Positions 9,601-18,874 of a stretch of 64,000 bases of DNA are shown here, in pieces. Where the stretch lies: the NCBI GenBank assembly GCA_030448185.1, contig JAUJNL010000006.1, positions 1 through 64,000 on the forward strand, in the 5' to 3' direction. Each line of letters starts with the position of its first letter. The stretch's first letter is position 1. The position numbers were made by a program, and so were the translations under genes. The notes under the pieces were generated by a model, which was not told the origin of the DNA, did not search any database, and worked only from the letters and a program-made list of their open reading frames with translations. The stretch is from Cytophagales bacterium. GTDB taxonomy: Bacteria > Bacteroidota > Bacteroidia > Cytophagales > 172606-1.

Positions 9601-9614
9601 TTTTCTAACTTTTA

Positions 9615-9953
9615 TCAACCAACTTTTCTTTTTTCCTCTACCCAATGCATTAGGTGCTTGTGCACTTCATCCAAGTGCTTCATCACATCTTCATCCGAAA
9701 ACCGCAGTACTGTAAAGCCGAGTAGCTGCAAATTAACCTCCTTTGTTCATCCTTGTGCATGGTTTTGCCATTGATGCGTTAACCCATCTATTTCAATAAT
9801 CAGGTTTAACTCTTTGCACATAAAGTCAACGATATAGGAACCAACCGGTCGTTGCCTTAAAAGGTGTAACCTAATAACTTCCGGTGACTGAGCAGTTCGC
9901 ACCAAATCCGGATTTCTGCTTTAGTACTGTTATTGCGCAGCGTACGGGCCAGT
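9615..9953 (-). pseudogene. DUF559 (Vsr-like nuclease fold) domain fossil
   Basis: In reverse, the fragments read LARTLRNNSTKAEIRIWCELLSHRKLLGYTF, then after a frame change LRRQRPVGSYIVDFMCKE, LNLIIEIDGLTHQ and LQLLGFTVLRFSDEDVMKHLDEV; residue runs are split here for clarity. This is the DUF559 layout, with the IVDF and IEIDG catalytic-type motifs of the PD-(D/E)XK/Vsr-like fold. A start codon is missing, there is one frameshift, and a TGA lies inside the segment after NHAQG. It is therefore treated as a relic. Confidence 0.65.
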
Positions 9954-10021
9954 GGAGGTTTAAACCTTTATCAGCAAAAAGGCAAAAGGTACGCTTAGGC
10001 CGATAAAAGAATTTTCACGTA

Positions 10022-10186
10022 AGCAATAAGTAAGCAATAGCCCGGTTTCAGTCATCTTCGTGTTGTTCCGCATTTGCAATGCGGAGAAAAAGGGCATTTC
10101 AAATGCCCGGCTATACACATCCGCATTGCAAATGCGGATGAACGCTCTGCCTTTTGTCGTACACCCAGCAATAAGTAAGCAATAGC
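10022..10186. mobile_element. MITE family A, copy 2 (left end truncated), within a 20-bp direct repeat
   Basis: The element core runs from about 10059 to 10166. It has the TGTTGTTCCGCATT module at the left, a central GGGCATTTCAAATGCCC hairpin and the right-end module ending in TTTTGTCGTACACCC. The left terminal repeat is absent. The identical 20-mer AGCAATAAGTAAGCAATAGC lies on both sides (10022-10041 and 10167-10186), and similarity continues for about 15 bp beyond. The core orientation is opposite to that of copy 1. Confidence 0.7.
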
Positions 10187-10278
10187 TTTCTGGTTTCGGT
10201 CATCTCCGAAAATAACTAGAGAAATTTTGAGGGCATGGGTGCAAAAGCCTGCTCTTACCGAGAAAAGCGCCTCGGCCC

Positions 10279-11328
10279 ATGACGTTACATCACTCCCGAT
10301 TAGAGGACTTTCTCGATGACCCCAATTTTATCAGGTGGGTAAAACGCCCCGATGACGAGTTGCAGGCTTTCTGGCAAACCTGGCTGGTAGCCCATCCGGA
10401 TAAAAAGGAGTTGTTGGAAGAAGCCCGGCACCTGGTGCTGATGCTGCATTTCGAAACGCCTGCACCGGTACAGACGGAGAAAGAGGAAGTAAAAAAACGC
10501 CTATGGCAACAATTGGGACTGGAAGAAGAGGAAACCCGGAAAACGGTTCCCTTCGTAGCGGAAAACCACGTGAAGCAACCCAATTGGTACTACCGCATCG
10601 CTGCCGGAGTCACCGGAATTTTGTTGCTGGGTACGGTTCTTTTTTGGTTGTACCGTCCCGAGCAAACCATACGGTATCAGACCCATTTTGGTGAAAACCG
10701 CACCCTTACCCTGCCTGAAGGGTCAGTCGTAATCCTCAACGCAAACTCGACCCTGCACTATGCTCCGGACTGGAGCCCGAGTCAACCCCGGGAAGTCTGG
10801 ATTACGGGAGAAGCGTTTTTTGAGATCCGCAAACAAGTCAATCCGGAAACCGGCCGGCGAAATTCCTTTACGGTACACACCCCCTCTGCCGATGTACAAG
10901 TACTGGGCACCCGGTTTAACGTCAACAACCGGCGTGGCAAGGTCCGGGTGGTTCTCAACTCGGGCAAAGTATCCTTGGATATGCTCCATCTGGAGCAACC
11001 CCGGATACAAATGCGGCCCGGAGACCTGGTAGAAATATCAGCCAGTAACAAACAAGCGACTTTCCGGAAAGTAATTCCCGAAAACTACACGGCTTGGCGA
11101 CACGGAAAATGGGTATTTGATCAGACCCCACTGCCCGAGATAGCCGCCATGATGGAAGATTACTACGGCAAGCGGGTCGTACTGGCCCATAAGACCCTTG
11201 CGCACAAAAAATTTACCGGTGCAGTTCCCATTGGGCGTCTGGATGTGCTGTTACAGGTGCTGGCTGAGTCATTCGATCTAGACATTACCCAAGCAGCTGA
11301 CCAAATCCGGCTTGAGCCAAGATCTTAA
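10279..11328 (+). CDS. FecR-family anti-sigma factor
   Basis: The 349-residue protein has an N-terminal cytoplasmic region that would hold the sigma factor, one transmembrane helix (about residues 109-128, GVTGILLLGTVLFWLYR), and a periplasmic FecR domain (TLPEGSVVILNANSTLHY, VWITGEAFFEI, FTVHTPSADVQVLGTRFNV). A C-terminal DUF4974-like STN-type domain follows (FDQTPLPEIAAMMEDYYGKRV). It should transmit the state of a SusC receptor to the ECF factor at 7799. The partner receptor downstream is truncated, so the signalling path is probably cut. The frame is intact. Confidence 0.9.
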   Translation: MTLHHSRLEDFLDDPNFIRWVKRPDDELQAFWQTWLVAHPDKKELLEEARHLVLMLHFETPAPVQTEKEEVKKRLWQQLGLEEEETRKTVPFVAENHVKQPNWYYRIAAGVTGILLLGTVLFWLYRPEQTIRYQTHFGENRTLTLPEGSVVILNANSTLHYAPDWSPSQPREVWITGEAFFEIRKQVNPETGRRNSFTVHTPSADVQVLGTRFNVNNRRGKVRVVLNSGKVSLDMLHLEQPRIQMRPGDLVEISASNKQATFRKVIPENYTAWRHGKWVFDQTPLPEIAAMMEDYYGKRVVLAHKTLAHKKFTGAVPIGRLDVLLQVLAESFDLDITQAADQIRLEPRS

Positions 11329-11613
11329 TGTGCTGATTTGTGGATGTGGTCATGTGCGGATGAAAAAGGGATGTGGATTAAGTCGTGAGAACTAGTGCAG
11401 CAAGAACGAGTTAAATGATAGATCTCGCAACTTTTAAGTTTTTGATATTCAATGAATTGGTGAAAAATAAAACTGTCAGATAACTCATACTTAATGCACT
11501 AGTTAAAAAGTCTGCCGGGCTGCCGAAAATAAAGATCTTAAAACCAGGCATTTGCACATCAACTGAATTCCTATTGCATACCTATAATTCCATCACCTTA
11601 ATAACCCACAAAA

Positions 11614-12666
11614 ATGAAAAGGATGTTTAACTTTTACCGGAAAAAGGCTTGGCTGCTCCTGCTGTGCTGTCTGCCTTTCTCGGCTTTTTCCCAGGACATG
11701 GCTTCCGTAGCCAGCCTGCCGCAGGAAGACCAACCAGCCAAGAGCAAACAATCAGCCGGCATGGTGCCGCTAAAAAATGTACTGGCTGAACTATCTTCCC
11801 AGTATACAGTAAACTTTAACTACGACAGCAACCTGCTGGAAGACGTCTACGTGAAAAAACCGGTCGCCCAGCCCTCTTCCCGCAAACTTGAATCATCCCT
11901 TTCCGATCTGCTGGCTCCCGCCGGACTGCGCCTGAAGAAGGTAGACAGAGGGATCTATGTTATTCAAGCCATTAACGACAATAGCCGGTTACTGACCGCT
12001 CCATTACATAACCTGGCGGCCAGCACCCGGCTAGGAAGTGTATTGGACGCGGCGGCTTTTATCCCGGTTACCGGCCGGGTCACCGACGAAAAACAACAAG
12101 GCATAGCCGGGGTTAACGTACTGGTCAAGGGATCATCTTTGGGATCAATAACCGACAGTGAAGGCAAATATTCCATTAACGCCGAACCCAATGCTACCCT
12201 GGTTTTCTCCTTCATTGGGTATAAGCCACAGGAGGTTCCGGTTAACAACCGGTCTACCATCAATGTGTCACTGGCGCCTGAAGTACAAACCCTGGGAGAA
12301 GTCGTAGTAACGGCGCTGGGTATTAAGAAAGAAGCCAAAAAGCTGGGATACGCTATAGCCAGTGTCACGCCGGAGCAAATCAACGTGAACCGGACGACCA
12401 ATTTTATGAATGCCTTGCAGGGCAAAATGGCTGGGGTCAATATTACTTCCTTGGGCAGCGGACCAGCCGGTACCAGTAAAATCCGTATCCGGGGTCAGTC
12501 TTCTTTCGCCGGGCAAAATAATCCCTTGATCGTAATCAACGGGATTCCGGTGGACAATACCAATTTCGGCGCTAATCCGGGTAATGCCGCCAGTGATGGC
12601 TCCATCAGCAACCGGAGTGGTACGGCAGGTACCTCAGACGGCGACGACGGGCTTACCAGTATTAAC
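11614..12666 (+). pseudogene. SusC/RagA TonB-linked receptor, 5' fragment
   Basis: The fragment has a signal peptide (residues 1-26) and an STN signalling domain (about 45-115). Next come a CarboxypepD_reg-like domain (ITGRV-type: FIPVTGRVTDEKQQGIAGVNV), the SusC TonB/linker motif EVVVTALGIKKEAKKLGYA, and the start of the plug (NALQGKMAGVNIT, SKIRIRGQSSFAGQNNPL). It stops at GLTSIN (12666), where family members continue with the rest of the plug and a barrel of about 700 residues. Beyond 12666 the DNA is a reversed IS982-type transposase fragment. No SusD follows. The STN domain fits the FecR/FecI pair upstream. Transport cannot work without the barrel. Confidence 0.85.
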
Positions 12667-13216
12667 TTGGTAGCGGTCGCGGCCCAACAAGTGGAGTTTC
12701 AAGCCGTGATAGTAGAGCCGTTTGGTAGCACAGCGGACCCGATGTCGAGTCATCGTCAGGTCCTTGCCTTTGTTGGCAAAAGGACGGGCTACTTTAGCTT
12801 GATAGGGTCTTTTGGAAACAATGATGGGCAGTGAGTCCGTTAAGCATACCTCCCAATAACAGTCCGAATAAGAAAGTTGACTGGTGAGATCGGCAAGGAG
12901 CACCTCAAACTGCCAGTAGAGCTTGTTCTAACGGTTGTTGTAGGCCTGATAGCTAGGTAAGCAGGAACCAATCCTGCCAGTGGTGGACGATATACTGGTA
13001 GGGCTCCTTGGCCGTGAATCGGCGCTGCAACAAGCCGAATAAATAAATCGTCATAAGCTCCTGGTCAGTAAAAGCGGGCTTGTAATTGTTACTTTGACGT
13101 TGAAAATGCAGCCATAGTGCTTCATAGCAGGAGCAAAGGTAGCCGAAGATCAACATCGTTGAGATTCGTAGTAGAGTTGGATAAGTTGGAGTTGGAGCAT
13201 TCTCTAAGTTACCCAC
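12667..13216 (-). pseudogene. IS982-like transposase, truncated and interrupted
   Basis: Read from 13216 leftwards, the N-terminal part is FTDQELMTIYLFGLLQRRFTAKEPYQYIVHHWQDWF (residues split at will). This is followed, after a frame change and a TAG near 12930, by LPSYQAYNNR, YWQFEVLLADL, TDSLPIIVSKRPYQAKVA and KRLYYHGLKLHLLGRDRYQ. These are the conserved segments of IS982-family DDE transposases. The C-terminal third is missing: the sequence ends at the junction with susC at 12666. It is therefore a remnant, not an intact element. Confidence 0.75.
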
Positions 13217-13274
13217 TTGCTACTACCTTGCTCTTAACCGCTCAACTCTTGATTCACATTTCTAATAACTACCC

Positions 13275-14410
13275 ATGAACAAACCATTTTTAATCTATAA
13301 AATGCTGCTGGGCCTTTCGCTGGCAGCCCTGGTGACCGCACTGAGATGCTGGTATTGGGTTACCGGGCTGAAACAGGTCCATTTCTGGTTGCGTTTTTCG
13401 TGTTGTTAGCCCTGGCAGTACGCGGATTTCCCACCTTTAAAGGCTTTGCCTATACCATCTGGATTTGCGGCGGTTACAGTTTCCATGTTCTATCCGCAGT
13501 ACTTTAAGAGAGATCAATGGATTCCAGTTTAAAAGGCTAATCGTGCCGCTGTTACAGATTATTATGTTCGGCATGGGTACGGCCATGAGCCTCGATGATT
13601 TTGTGGGTGTCGTCCGGATGCCCAAAGCGGTATTTATCGGAATAGCCTGCCAGTTTATCATCATGCCCTTGCTGGGTTTTTCCTTGTCTCACCTCTTCAA
13701 TTTTCCGCCCGAAATCGCCGCCGGACTTGTATTAATTGGCTGTGTACCCTGCGGCTTAGCTTCTAACGTAATGTCTTACCTGGCTAATGCCAACCTGGCC
13801 CTGAGTATCACCCTTACCGCCGTTGCAACGCTGCTGGCGCCCCTGATGACGCCCTTTCTGATGCGTATGCTAGGCGGTCAGTACGTAGCCGTAGAGGTAT
13901 TGGCGATGATGTGGGATATTATAAAGATGGTCATTCTGCCCATTATTGGCGGGTTGGTCTTTAACCATTTCTTCAAAGGCAAAGCCAAATGGCTGGACAC
14001 GGCTATGCCACTGGTTTCGATGATTGGCATTGGATTTATCATCACCATTATCACCGCCGCCGGGCGTGACAGTTTACTCTCTATTGGCTTAACTCTTATG
14101 CTGGCTGTGCTCCTGCATAATATGGGCGGCTACCTGCTGGGTTACTGGAGCAGCCGTTTACTAGGCATGGATGAACGGTCTTGCCGGACGGTTGCCATTG
14201 AAGTAGGTATGCAGAACGGCGGGCTGGCCTCTGCCCTGGCGCTGCAAATGGGCAAAGTAGCTACGGTAGGTCTGGCGCTTCGCCATTTTTGGACCATTGA
14301 TGAACATTACGGGTTCGATTCTGGCTACCCGGTGGCGGGGCAAGAAAATTCCCGGGGAGGAAGAAGTTCCGGAAGCGCAGCCCTCAAGCACTATCCCGAC
14401 GAAAGCGTGA
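13275..14410 (+). CDS. Bile acid:sodium symporter (BASS) family transporter, frame disrupted
   Basis: Inner-membrane transporter of the SBF/BASS type with about nine or ten hydrophobic helices. Diagnostic segments are QIIMFGMGTAMSLDDF, ACQFIIMPLLGFSL, LVLIGCVPCGLASNVMSYLANANLALS and IEVGMQNGGLASALAL, which contain the family's conserved sodium-site motifs (GCCPGG-like and E-x-G-x-Q-N). The ATG at 13275 opens a hydrophobic N-terminus. Frame changes near 13330-13500 split that end, and another near 14275 separates the C-terminus, which continues in another frame to a TGA at 14408-14410 (ends IPTKA). The substrate is unknown; the family carries organic anions such as bile acids, pantoate or keto acids. 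Confidence 0.75.
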
Positions 14411-14507
14411 GCCGTAATCAATCCTATACGCCTACAGACACCTTTTCGAACCCGTTCTAAAACTCAATACAAACTATATCCTTCTTATAATTTAATTGTT
14501 AGTACCC

Positions 14508-15443
14508 ATGAAATTAGTAACCCGATTCGTTGCCTTCCTATCACTCCTCCTCTCCTTTCACTCCATCACGCAGGCACAATCCATCAGTCTATCTAAAGAA
14601 GACTTGACTGTATTACTCCGCTCAATACAAGGGAGAACGTTTTCCGGATGGAAGACCCAAAGTGCCGGACAATCTGCTGCAACGGATGAAAGACGTTCCC
14701 ATTGAAGAAGCCTGGTCGGCGCCGCTGGTGAAGTAGGTACAACAATCAGTTTGGCCCTGGCGACTAAGGTGATTACTTTTCCCGATGCGCTATGGTAGGC
14801 CGGGCGCTCACCGTCCAGTATGCCTGCCGGGCCTGACGCTGAAACCAAAGACGGTGGGTAGTGCTGAAAAAGATGGTCGCATCGGCGCTATGAACTCTGG
14901 CCCATTGATATGCTCAATTACCGGCGATGTCTACGTAGCTGACGCCTCGGAAATGAATGGGGGTACCCTGATCGGGATAACCTAGGCAATTCCATTTATG
15001 CCAAATCCAAAAACGGCGTCAGTATTCGATGGTTCCGTCCGGGACCTGGAAGGCCTATCAGGATTGAAGCTTTAATGCCTGGGTGCGGGGCTTCCACCCG
15101 TCCTACATTCAGGAAATGATGGTAACCGGCATCAATGTACCCATCCGGGTCGGCCTGCCGTAGTGATGCTGCCCGGTGATATTGTACTACAAAAAGGCGG
15201 TATTCTGTTTATCCGGCTCATCTGGCACGGAAAGAGTGGTTCAGACTTTCCGAGGTAGTGGCCTGCGGGACAAGTTTCGGTCATCAGCGGCTCAAGGAAG
15301 GTAAGTTTGCTCCCAGCCAGATGATACCCGCCTGGACCAAGGAAATTGAGGATGATTTCACCAAGTGGCCTGGACTCCATCCCGAAAAAACTGAAAATGC
15401 CCCGGCCGAAATGGACAAATTACTTAAATCACGCACCTGGTAG
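14508..15443 (+). pseudogene. Exported RraA-family protein (HMG aldolase-like), many frame breaks
   Basis: A signal peptide (LVTRFVAFLSLLLSFHSITQAQS) opens the frame. Family-like pieces follow in changing frames: RFPDGRPKVPDNLLQRMKDV, GPIDMLNY, YVAD, GGTLIG, DGSVRDLEGL, GFHPSYIQEM, MVTGINVPIRVG and VMLPGDIVL. This is the order of RraA/4-hydroxy-4-methyl-2-oxoglutarate aldolase-like proteins, including the G-x-R-D metal/substrate motif (here GSVRD). The final frame runs through IEDDFTKWPGLHPEKTE to a TAG at 15441-15443. There are more than six shifts plus an apparent stop after LW, denser than elsewhere in the window, so real decay is likely. An IS5 fossil separates it from the terminator at 16926. 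Confidence 0.65.
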
Positions 15444-15444
15444 T

Positions 15445-15660
15445 TTTTAGTTTCAAGTTGCGGGTTGTTGGTTTACAGTTGTTAGTTATTGGTTGTTAGT
15501 TTATCATTTGCTACTGGTGCCGGAAGTTCTGTCTACGCTGTCGCTTGCCTCTGGCAGTGACTATCGAAAGGGCCTCCTGCCCACGTTGAATGCGCACTAG
15601 GTTCCTTCATACAGACAGGCACCGAAGAAACTTTGCACTAATAGAAAAAGGTTAGTACGG
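15445..15660. repeat. Left arm of a long inverted repeat flanking the IS5 fossil
   Basis: This segment contains a GTTGTTAGTTATTGGTTGTTAG-like low-complexity stretch, then TGTCGCTTGCCTCTGGCA, AAGGGCCTC, GGTTCCTT and GAAGAAACTT in this order. The same series appears reverse-complemented at 16663-16895. The arms are diverged but collinear over roughly 200 bp. Confidence 0.5.
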
Positions 15661-15752
15661 TTAATTTTATATATTGGCAGGTTTTTCACTTTTGGTTCAT
15701 TTTCTATGTATTCATTGGCAACGATCCGGCAACAGCCCAGTGTATTTTTGTC

Positions 15753-15796
15753 TCTGACAGCTCTGCAACTGGAATCTGACAGCTCTGCAACTGGAA
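15753..15796 (+). repeat. Perfect 22-bp tandem duplication
   Basis: TCTGACAGCTCTGCAACTGG followed by AA occurs twice without interruption (15753-15774 and 15775-15796), directly before the first recognisable coding piece of the IS5 fossil. Confidence 0.9.
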
Positions 15797-16648
15797 GAGT
15801 TTGATTGTACTCACTTATTTTTCGACTCACTGGCAAGCTGCATATCATCAACAGTATGATCTGAAAGGGAAAGAAAGATGATTCTAAGTTTAAGCAGGCT
15901 AAGCATAGTAGTTTGCCCACCGATGCGGATAAGTTGTTTTTTATCCTGTGTTACTTGAAAACAATGCTTTGCAGACTTTCACCGGTTTTGCTTTTGGCTT
16001 ATCGCAGGCGAAAACTTCCCAGTGGATCAAGGTGCTGTTACCGCTGCTGGAAAAGAGTTTAAAGCAGGGCAAACAACTGCCGACTCGTTCCCAAGAGCAA
16101 CTCGATAAAGCCTTGCAATCGGTCAAGAAAGTCTTTTGGGTAGATGCCACGGAACGTCCCCTTCCCGTTCCACCGATGAAGATAACCAAGAGGAAGCGTA
16201 TTCGGGTAAACGCATCAACATGCGGCTAAAAATACCCAACACTCACCGACCAGACTGGTCGAGTCCAGTACCAGGCCAAACGTTGTCATGTGACGATGTC
16301 ACGACAGCGAATGCTCGATGAAGAACCCCACATTCCCTTGCCAAAAGACTCCATCCTGTTCCAGGACCTGAGCTATTTAGGCACAAACCCAGAAGACGTG
16401 TTTGTGGCCATGCCCGAGAAAAAAACCAAAACCAAGAACTCTCTTCCCTGCAGAAAGCCACCAATCAACTCCTGAATTCCTTCCGCGTTACGGCATGGAA
16501 CATGCCATCCGTGGCGTAAAACGACTCCGCATCGTCAAAGATACGCTTCGCCTCCAGCTATCAGGTCCGAGACCAAGTTATGCTATTGGTTTGCGGACTC
16601 CATAATCTTCGCGTTTTTTTCCGGTTCCCTGTCGGCTCGGCTACTTAA
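15797..16648 (+). pseudogene. IS5-superfamily (HTH_Tnp_4/DDE_Tnp_4) transposase fossil
   Basis: Pieces in several frames give LTYFSTHWQAAYHQQYDL, KLFFILCYLKNNALQTFTGF, FGLSQAKTSQWIKVLLPLLE, VFWVDATERPLP (first catalytic Asp, DATERP), EEAYSGK, ILFQDLSYLG, RYGMEHAIRGVKRLRIVKD (the E of the YREK-like block) and finally CGLHNLRVFFRF, ending in a TAA at 16646-16648. This order is that of IS5-group elements with an HTH_Tnp_4 N-terminus. Several shifts and stops make it inactive. It separates the RraA-like gene from its probable terminator. Confidence 0.7.
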
Positions 16649-16662
16649 ACTAAGATCGTAAT

Positions 16663-16895
16663 AACTCTCTAAACAAGTGACCGGCTAAGGTTAACTTCTA
16701 TTGGTGCGGAAGTTTCTTCCGTACCTTTTAGAGTAAGGAACTTAGTTCCGGCATGGCTAATAAAACGGGCCAGAGGCCCTTTGATAGCCGTCACTTGCCA
16801 GAGGCAAGCGACTGACGGAAGGTATTTTTCAACCAGAATCATGCAACCTACAACCGGCAACTAACAACCCGAAACCAGCAACTAAAAAACAATTG
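16663..16895. repeat. Right arm of the long inverted repeat flanking the IS5 fossil
   Basis: Reverse-complemented, this region reads CAGTCGCTTGCCTCTGGCAA, AAAGGGCCTC, AGTTCCTTA and GAAGAAACTTCC, matching 15445-15660 in order. Beyond 16961 up to about 17286 (326 bp) I see no gene or clear signal. Confidence 0.5.
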
Positions 16896-16925
16896 GGTGA
16901 TGGTACAGGGGGCACTCCTACTGAT

Positions 16926-16960
16926 GAAAAAGCCGTCCGGAGTTTTTGGGCGGCTTTTTT
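16926..16960 (+). terminator. Rho-independent terminator, probably of the RraA-like gene
   Basis: AAAAGCCGTCC pairs with GGGCGGCTTTT (one G-T pair) and is followed by a T-run. It stands 1.5 kb after the RraA stop. The intervening DNA is the IS5 fossil and its flanking repeats, which suggests the element landed between gene and terminator. Confidence 0.75.
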
Positions 16961-17286
16961 ATTGTTCTTAGACAGAAGACTTTGGATACGAGATGGACGA
17001 AGCAAGAGGTAGGATGGATAAGCAACGATGTATATCAGACTGGTAGCATCGCTGAACACCAGTCTTACGATTTAAATACCACCTTTGTCTTCCTACTCTT
17101 TCTTTGCGAAAAGCGTTGTCTATTGGCCTGAATAAAAGAAATGGGCACGTTAAGAACGCTAGGCAAGGCAAGCAAAGAACCAAACAAAGAACACCAATCA
17201 GGTCAGCTAATGAGAATCAATTTATCTCAGCTCTAAGTGACAAGGGAGTAATCAATCCTTAACAAAGAGTCCCTTCAGGTCTGATT

Positions 17287-17503
17287 TCAGGTAGGCATCA
17301 ACCGGCTGGTATCCTCAAAGAGATGATTCCGATGATTGTATCGTCAGTCTTGCTCTGCCAAACTTCCACAAAGTATTTTTCGAGGGCATACAGGGTGCGC
17401 AGAAATCTTTCCTTTCCCGCTGGAGCAGAAAAGTGCCGGAGGTATGGATGTACTGGGCCTGGTCGTCAAGCTCCAGTACAACAAATTCAGTGAGTGGTAG
17501 CAT
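17287..17503 (-). CDS. Small unrecognised protein (two frame breaks)
   Basis: From an ATG at 17503 the frame reads MLPLTEFVVLELDDQAQYI, HTSGTFLLQRER. After one shift it continues LRTLYALEKYFVEVWQSKTD, then (after one added T) DTIIGIISFEDTSRLMPT to a TGA at 17287-17289, about 70 residues in all. The pieces join into a regular beta-then-helix pattern, so I think the gene is real. I do not recognise the family. No signal peptide is visible. Confidence 0.4.
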
Positions 17504-17579
17504 GGTGGTTTATTTCTAGTGGTAACATAGTGGTTTGTTTTCTCATCAGGGCTTAAATGTAACCCGTTCACCATGACAA

Positions 17580-18493
17580 TTATCTTGCCTGGAATATAGT
17601 GGTGAAGTCAGAGTGACGGGAAAAGAAAGAAGAAGGCGACTCGCGGCAAATTCTTGAAGTCACGAATGAAATGCGCCTGATCGAAATACCCGCACTGGTA
17701 AGTAATGTCAATCAGGAAGAGCTCGGTTTTTGTTTCAGGATACGAAAGGCTTGGTTGATTCTCATCACTCGGGTGAGCATCTTGGGGCTCATGCCCACCC
17801 GTTCCAGGAACTTTCTTTCCATTTGTCTTTCGCAGATATTAAACTCGTCGAGTAACTCGGCTACGGCTACGGACCCTCCCGTCTCTACGATTTTGTTTAC
17901 GGCCTTTTCAATATAAGGCAGAAAGGAGAGCTTTTCGGAGAGCTGTTCGATAAGAAAGCTTCTACGGCCTGGATTCTTTCCTGAACAGAAGCCGCTGCCA
18001 GTACTGCAGTCGTAACGGCCTCGGCCTGCTGAGCGGAAAGTTCGGCCAAAGGAAGCGCCTTATTGGTAAGCTCCTTCATAGGCACTTTGAAGAGTTCATA
18101 GAGTCCGGCTGGTTTGAACTTTACGCCGAAAAGAAATAACTGTCCCTGATATTCTAAATAGATATACTGCTCAAACTGTCCCATCGCAAAACTTTGGGGC
18201 AACTCCTGTTTCGTCTTGTTATAAATAATGGAAGCCTTGCCTCCATAGCAGAAGATCAGTTCGGAAAAGCGTAAGGCAATACTTTCTCCTTACGGTATTG
18301 GGTCGTGTCATCAGGATCCTCTCCAGTTGCCAGTAACACTCTATATAAGGAGCAAGGGCGGCACTGGGCTTATACTCCTGGTAAGATAAAACTTCCTCGA
18401 AAGAAGCCGGGGTTGCTTTAGGAGCAGTTGCTTTCCCTGAGAGAGACTTTGCAGTGACTTGGAAGAGGCTGATTGAATAGTTGAAGCTTTCAT
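17580..18493 (-). CDS. AraC-family transcriptional regulator (frame disrupted)
   Basis: The ATG at 18493 opens an N-terminal DUF6597-like ligand/effector domain (ALAPYIECYWQLE, EQYIYLEYQGQLFLFGVKFKPAGLYELFKVPMKEL split over residues 45-120). The C-terminus, after shifts, holds the two AraC helix-turn-helix motifs: VAELLDEFNICERQMERKFLERVGMSPKML (first, in pieces) and DITYQCGYFDQAHFIRDFK (second). It ends FTTIFQAR at 17580-17582. At least three frame changes occur, near 18330, 17930 and 17720. Three phased repeats lie 160-213 bp upstream and are candidate binding sites. Confidence 0.7.
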
Positions 18494-18652
18494 AACAAAC
18501 AAAGGGTGAGTGAGTGTGAGTAAAGTGTGTATGTAAAGGTGTGGTGTGTGCCCAATTGATGAAACAAAGCTATACTTATCCTATTCTCCAGTCTAACACC
18601 GCTGTTTCATTCTCTACCACGTCTTTTACAAGCCTCATTTTTTTGCTTTACC

Positions 18653-18706
18653 ACTTTTCTTGCAACCTTGTCATTTTTCTTGCATTTGCTACCATTTTTC
18701 TTGCAA
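18653..18706. promoter_or_regulatory. Three direct repeats of TTTTCTTGCA spaced 20-21 bp
   Basis: The motif TTTTTCTTGCAA (first copy ACTTTTCTTGCAA, 18653-18665; second CATTTTTCTTGCA, 18672-18684; third CCATTTTTCTTGCAA, 18692-18706) repeats with centre-to-centre spacing of 20 and 21 bp, two helical turns. It lies 160-213 bp upstream of the AraC-family start. AraC-type monomers commonly bind direct half-sites about 21 bp apart, so autoregulation is the natural inference. Confidence 0.5.
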
Positions 18707-18810
18707 TTCCCCCGAATTTCCCGAATTTAAGCCTTTTTACCCCTAATAGTTACTTGTACCTGTCAATCCATCGGGCGCCGGAAAGGAAGATTTTTTCAGT
18801 CCGGTAAACC

Positions 18811-18846
18811 CTAATAAAAACAAATGCCCGGCTTTCCAGACCGGGC
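18811..18846 (-). terminator. Terminator of the unrecognised 354-codon gene
   Basis: GCCCGG (18826-18831) pairs with CCGGGC (18841-18846). On the minus strand the hairpin is followed by ATTTGTTTTTATTAG. It lies 29 bp after the minus-strand stop at 18875. Confidence 0.75.
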
Positions 18847-18874
18847 TCCTTTACACTTTCCGTTCAACTTGTGC

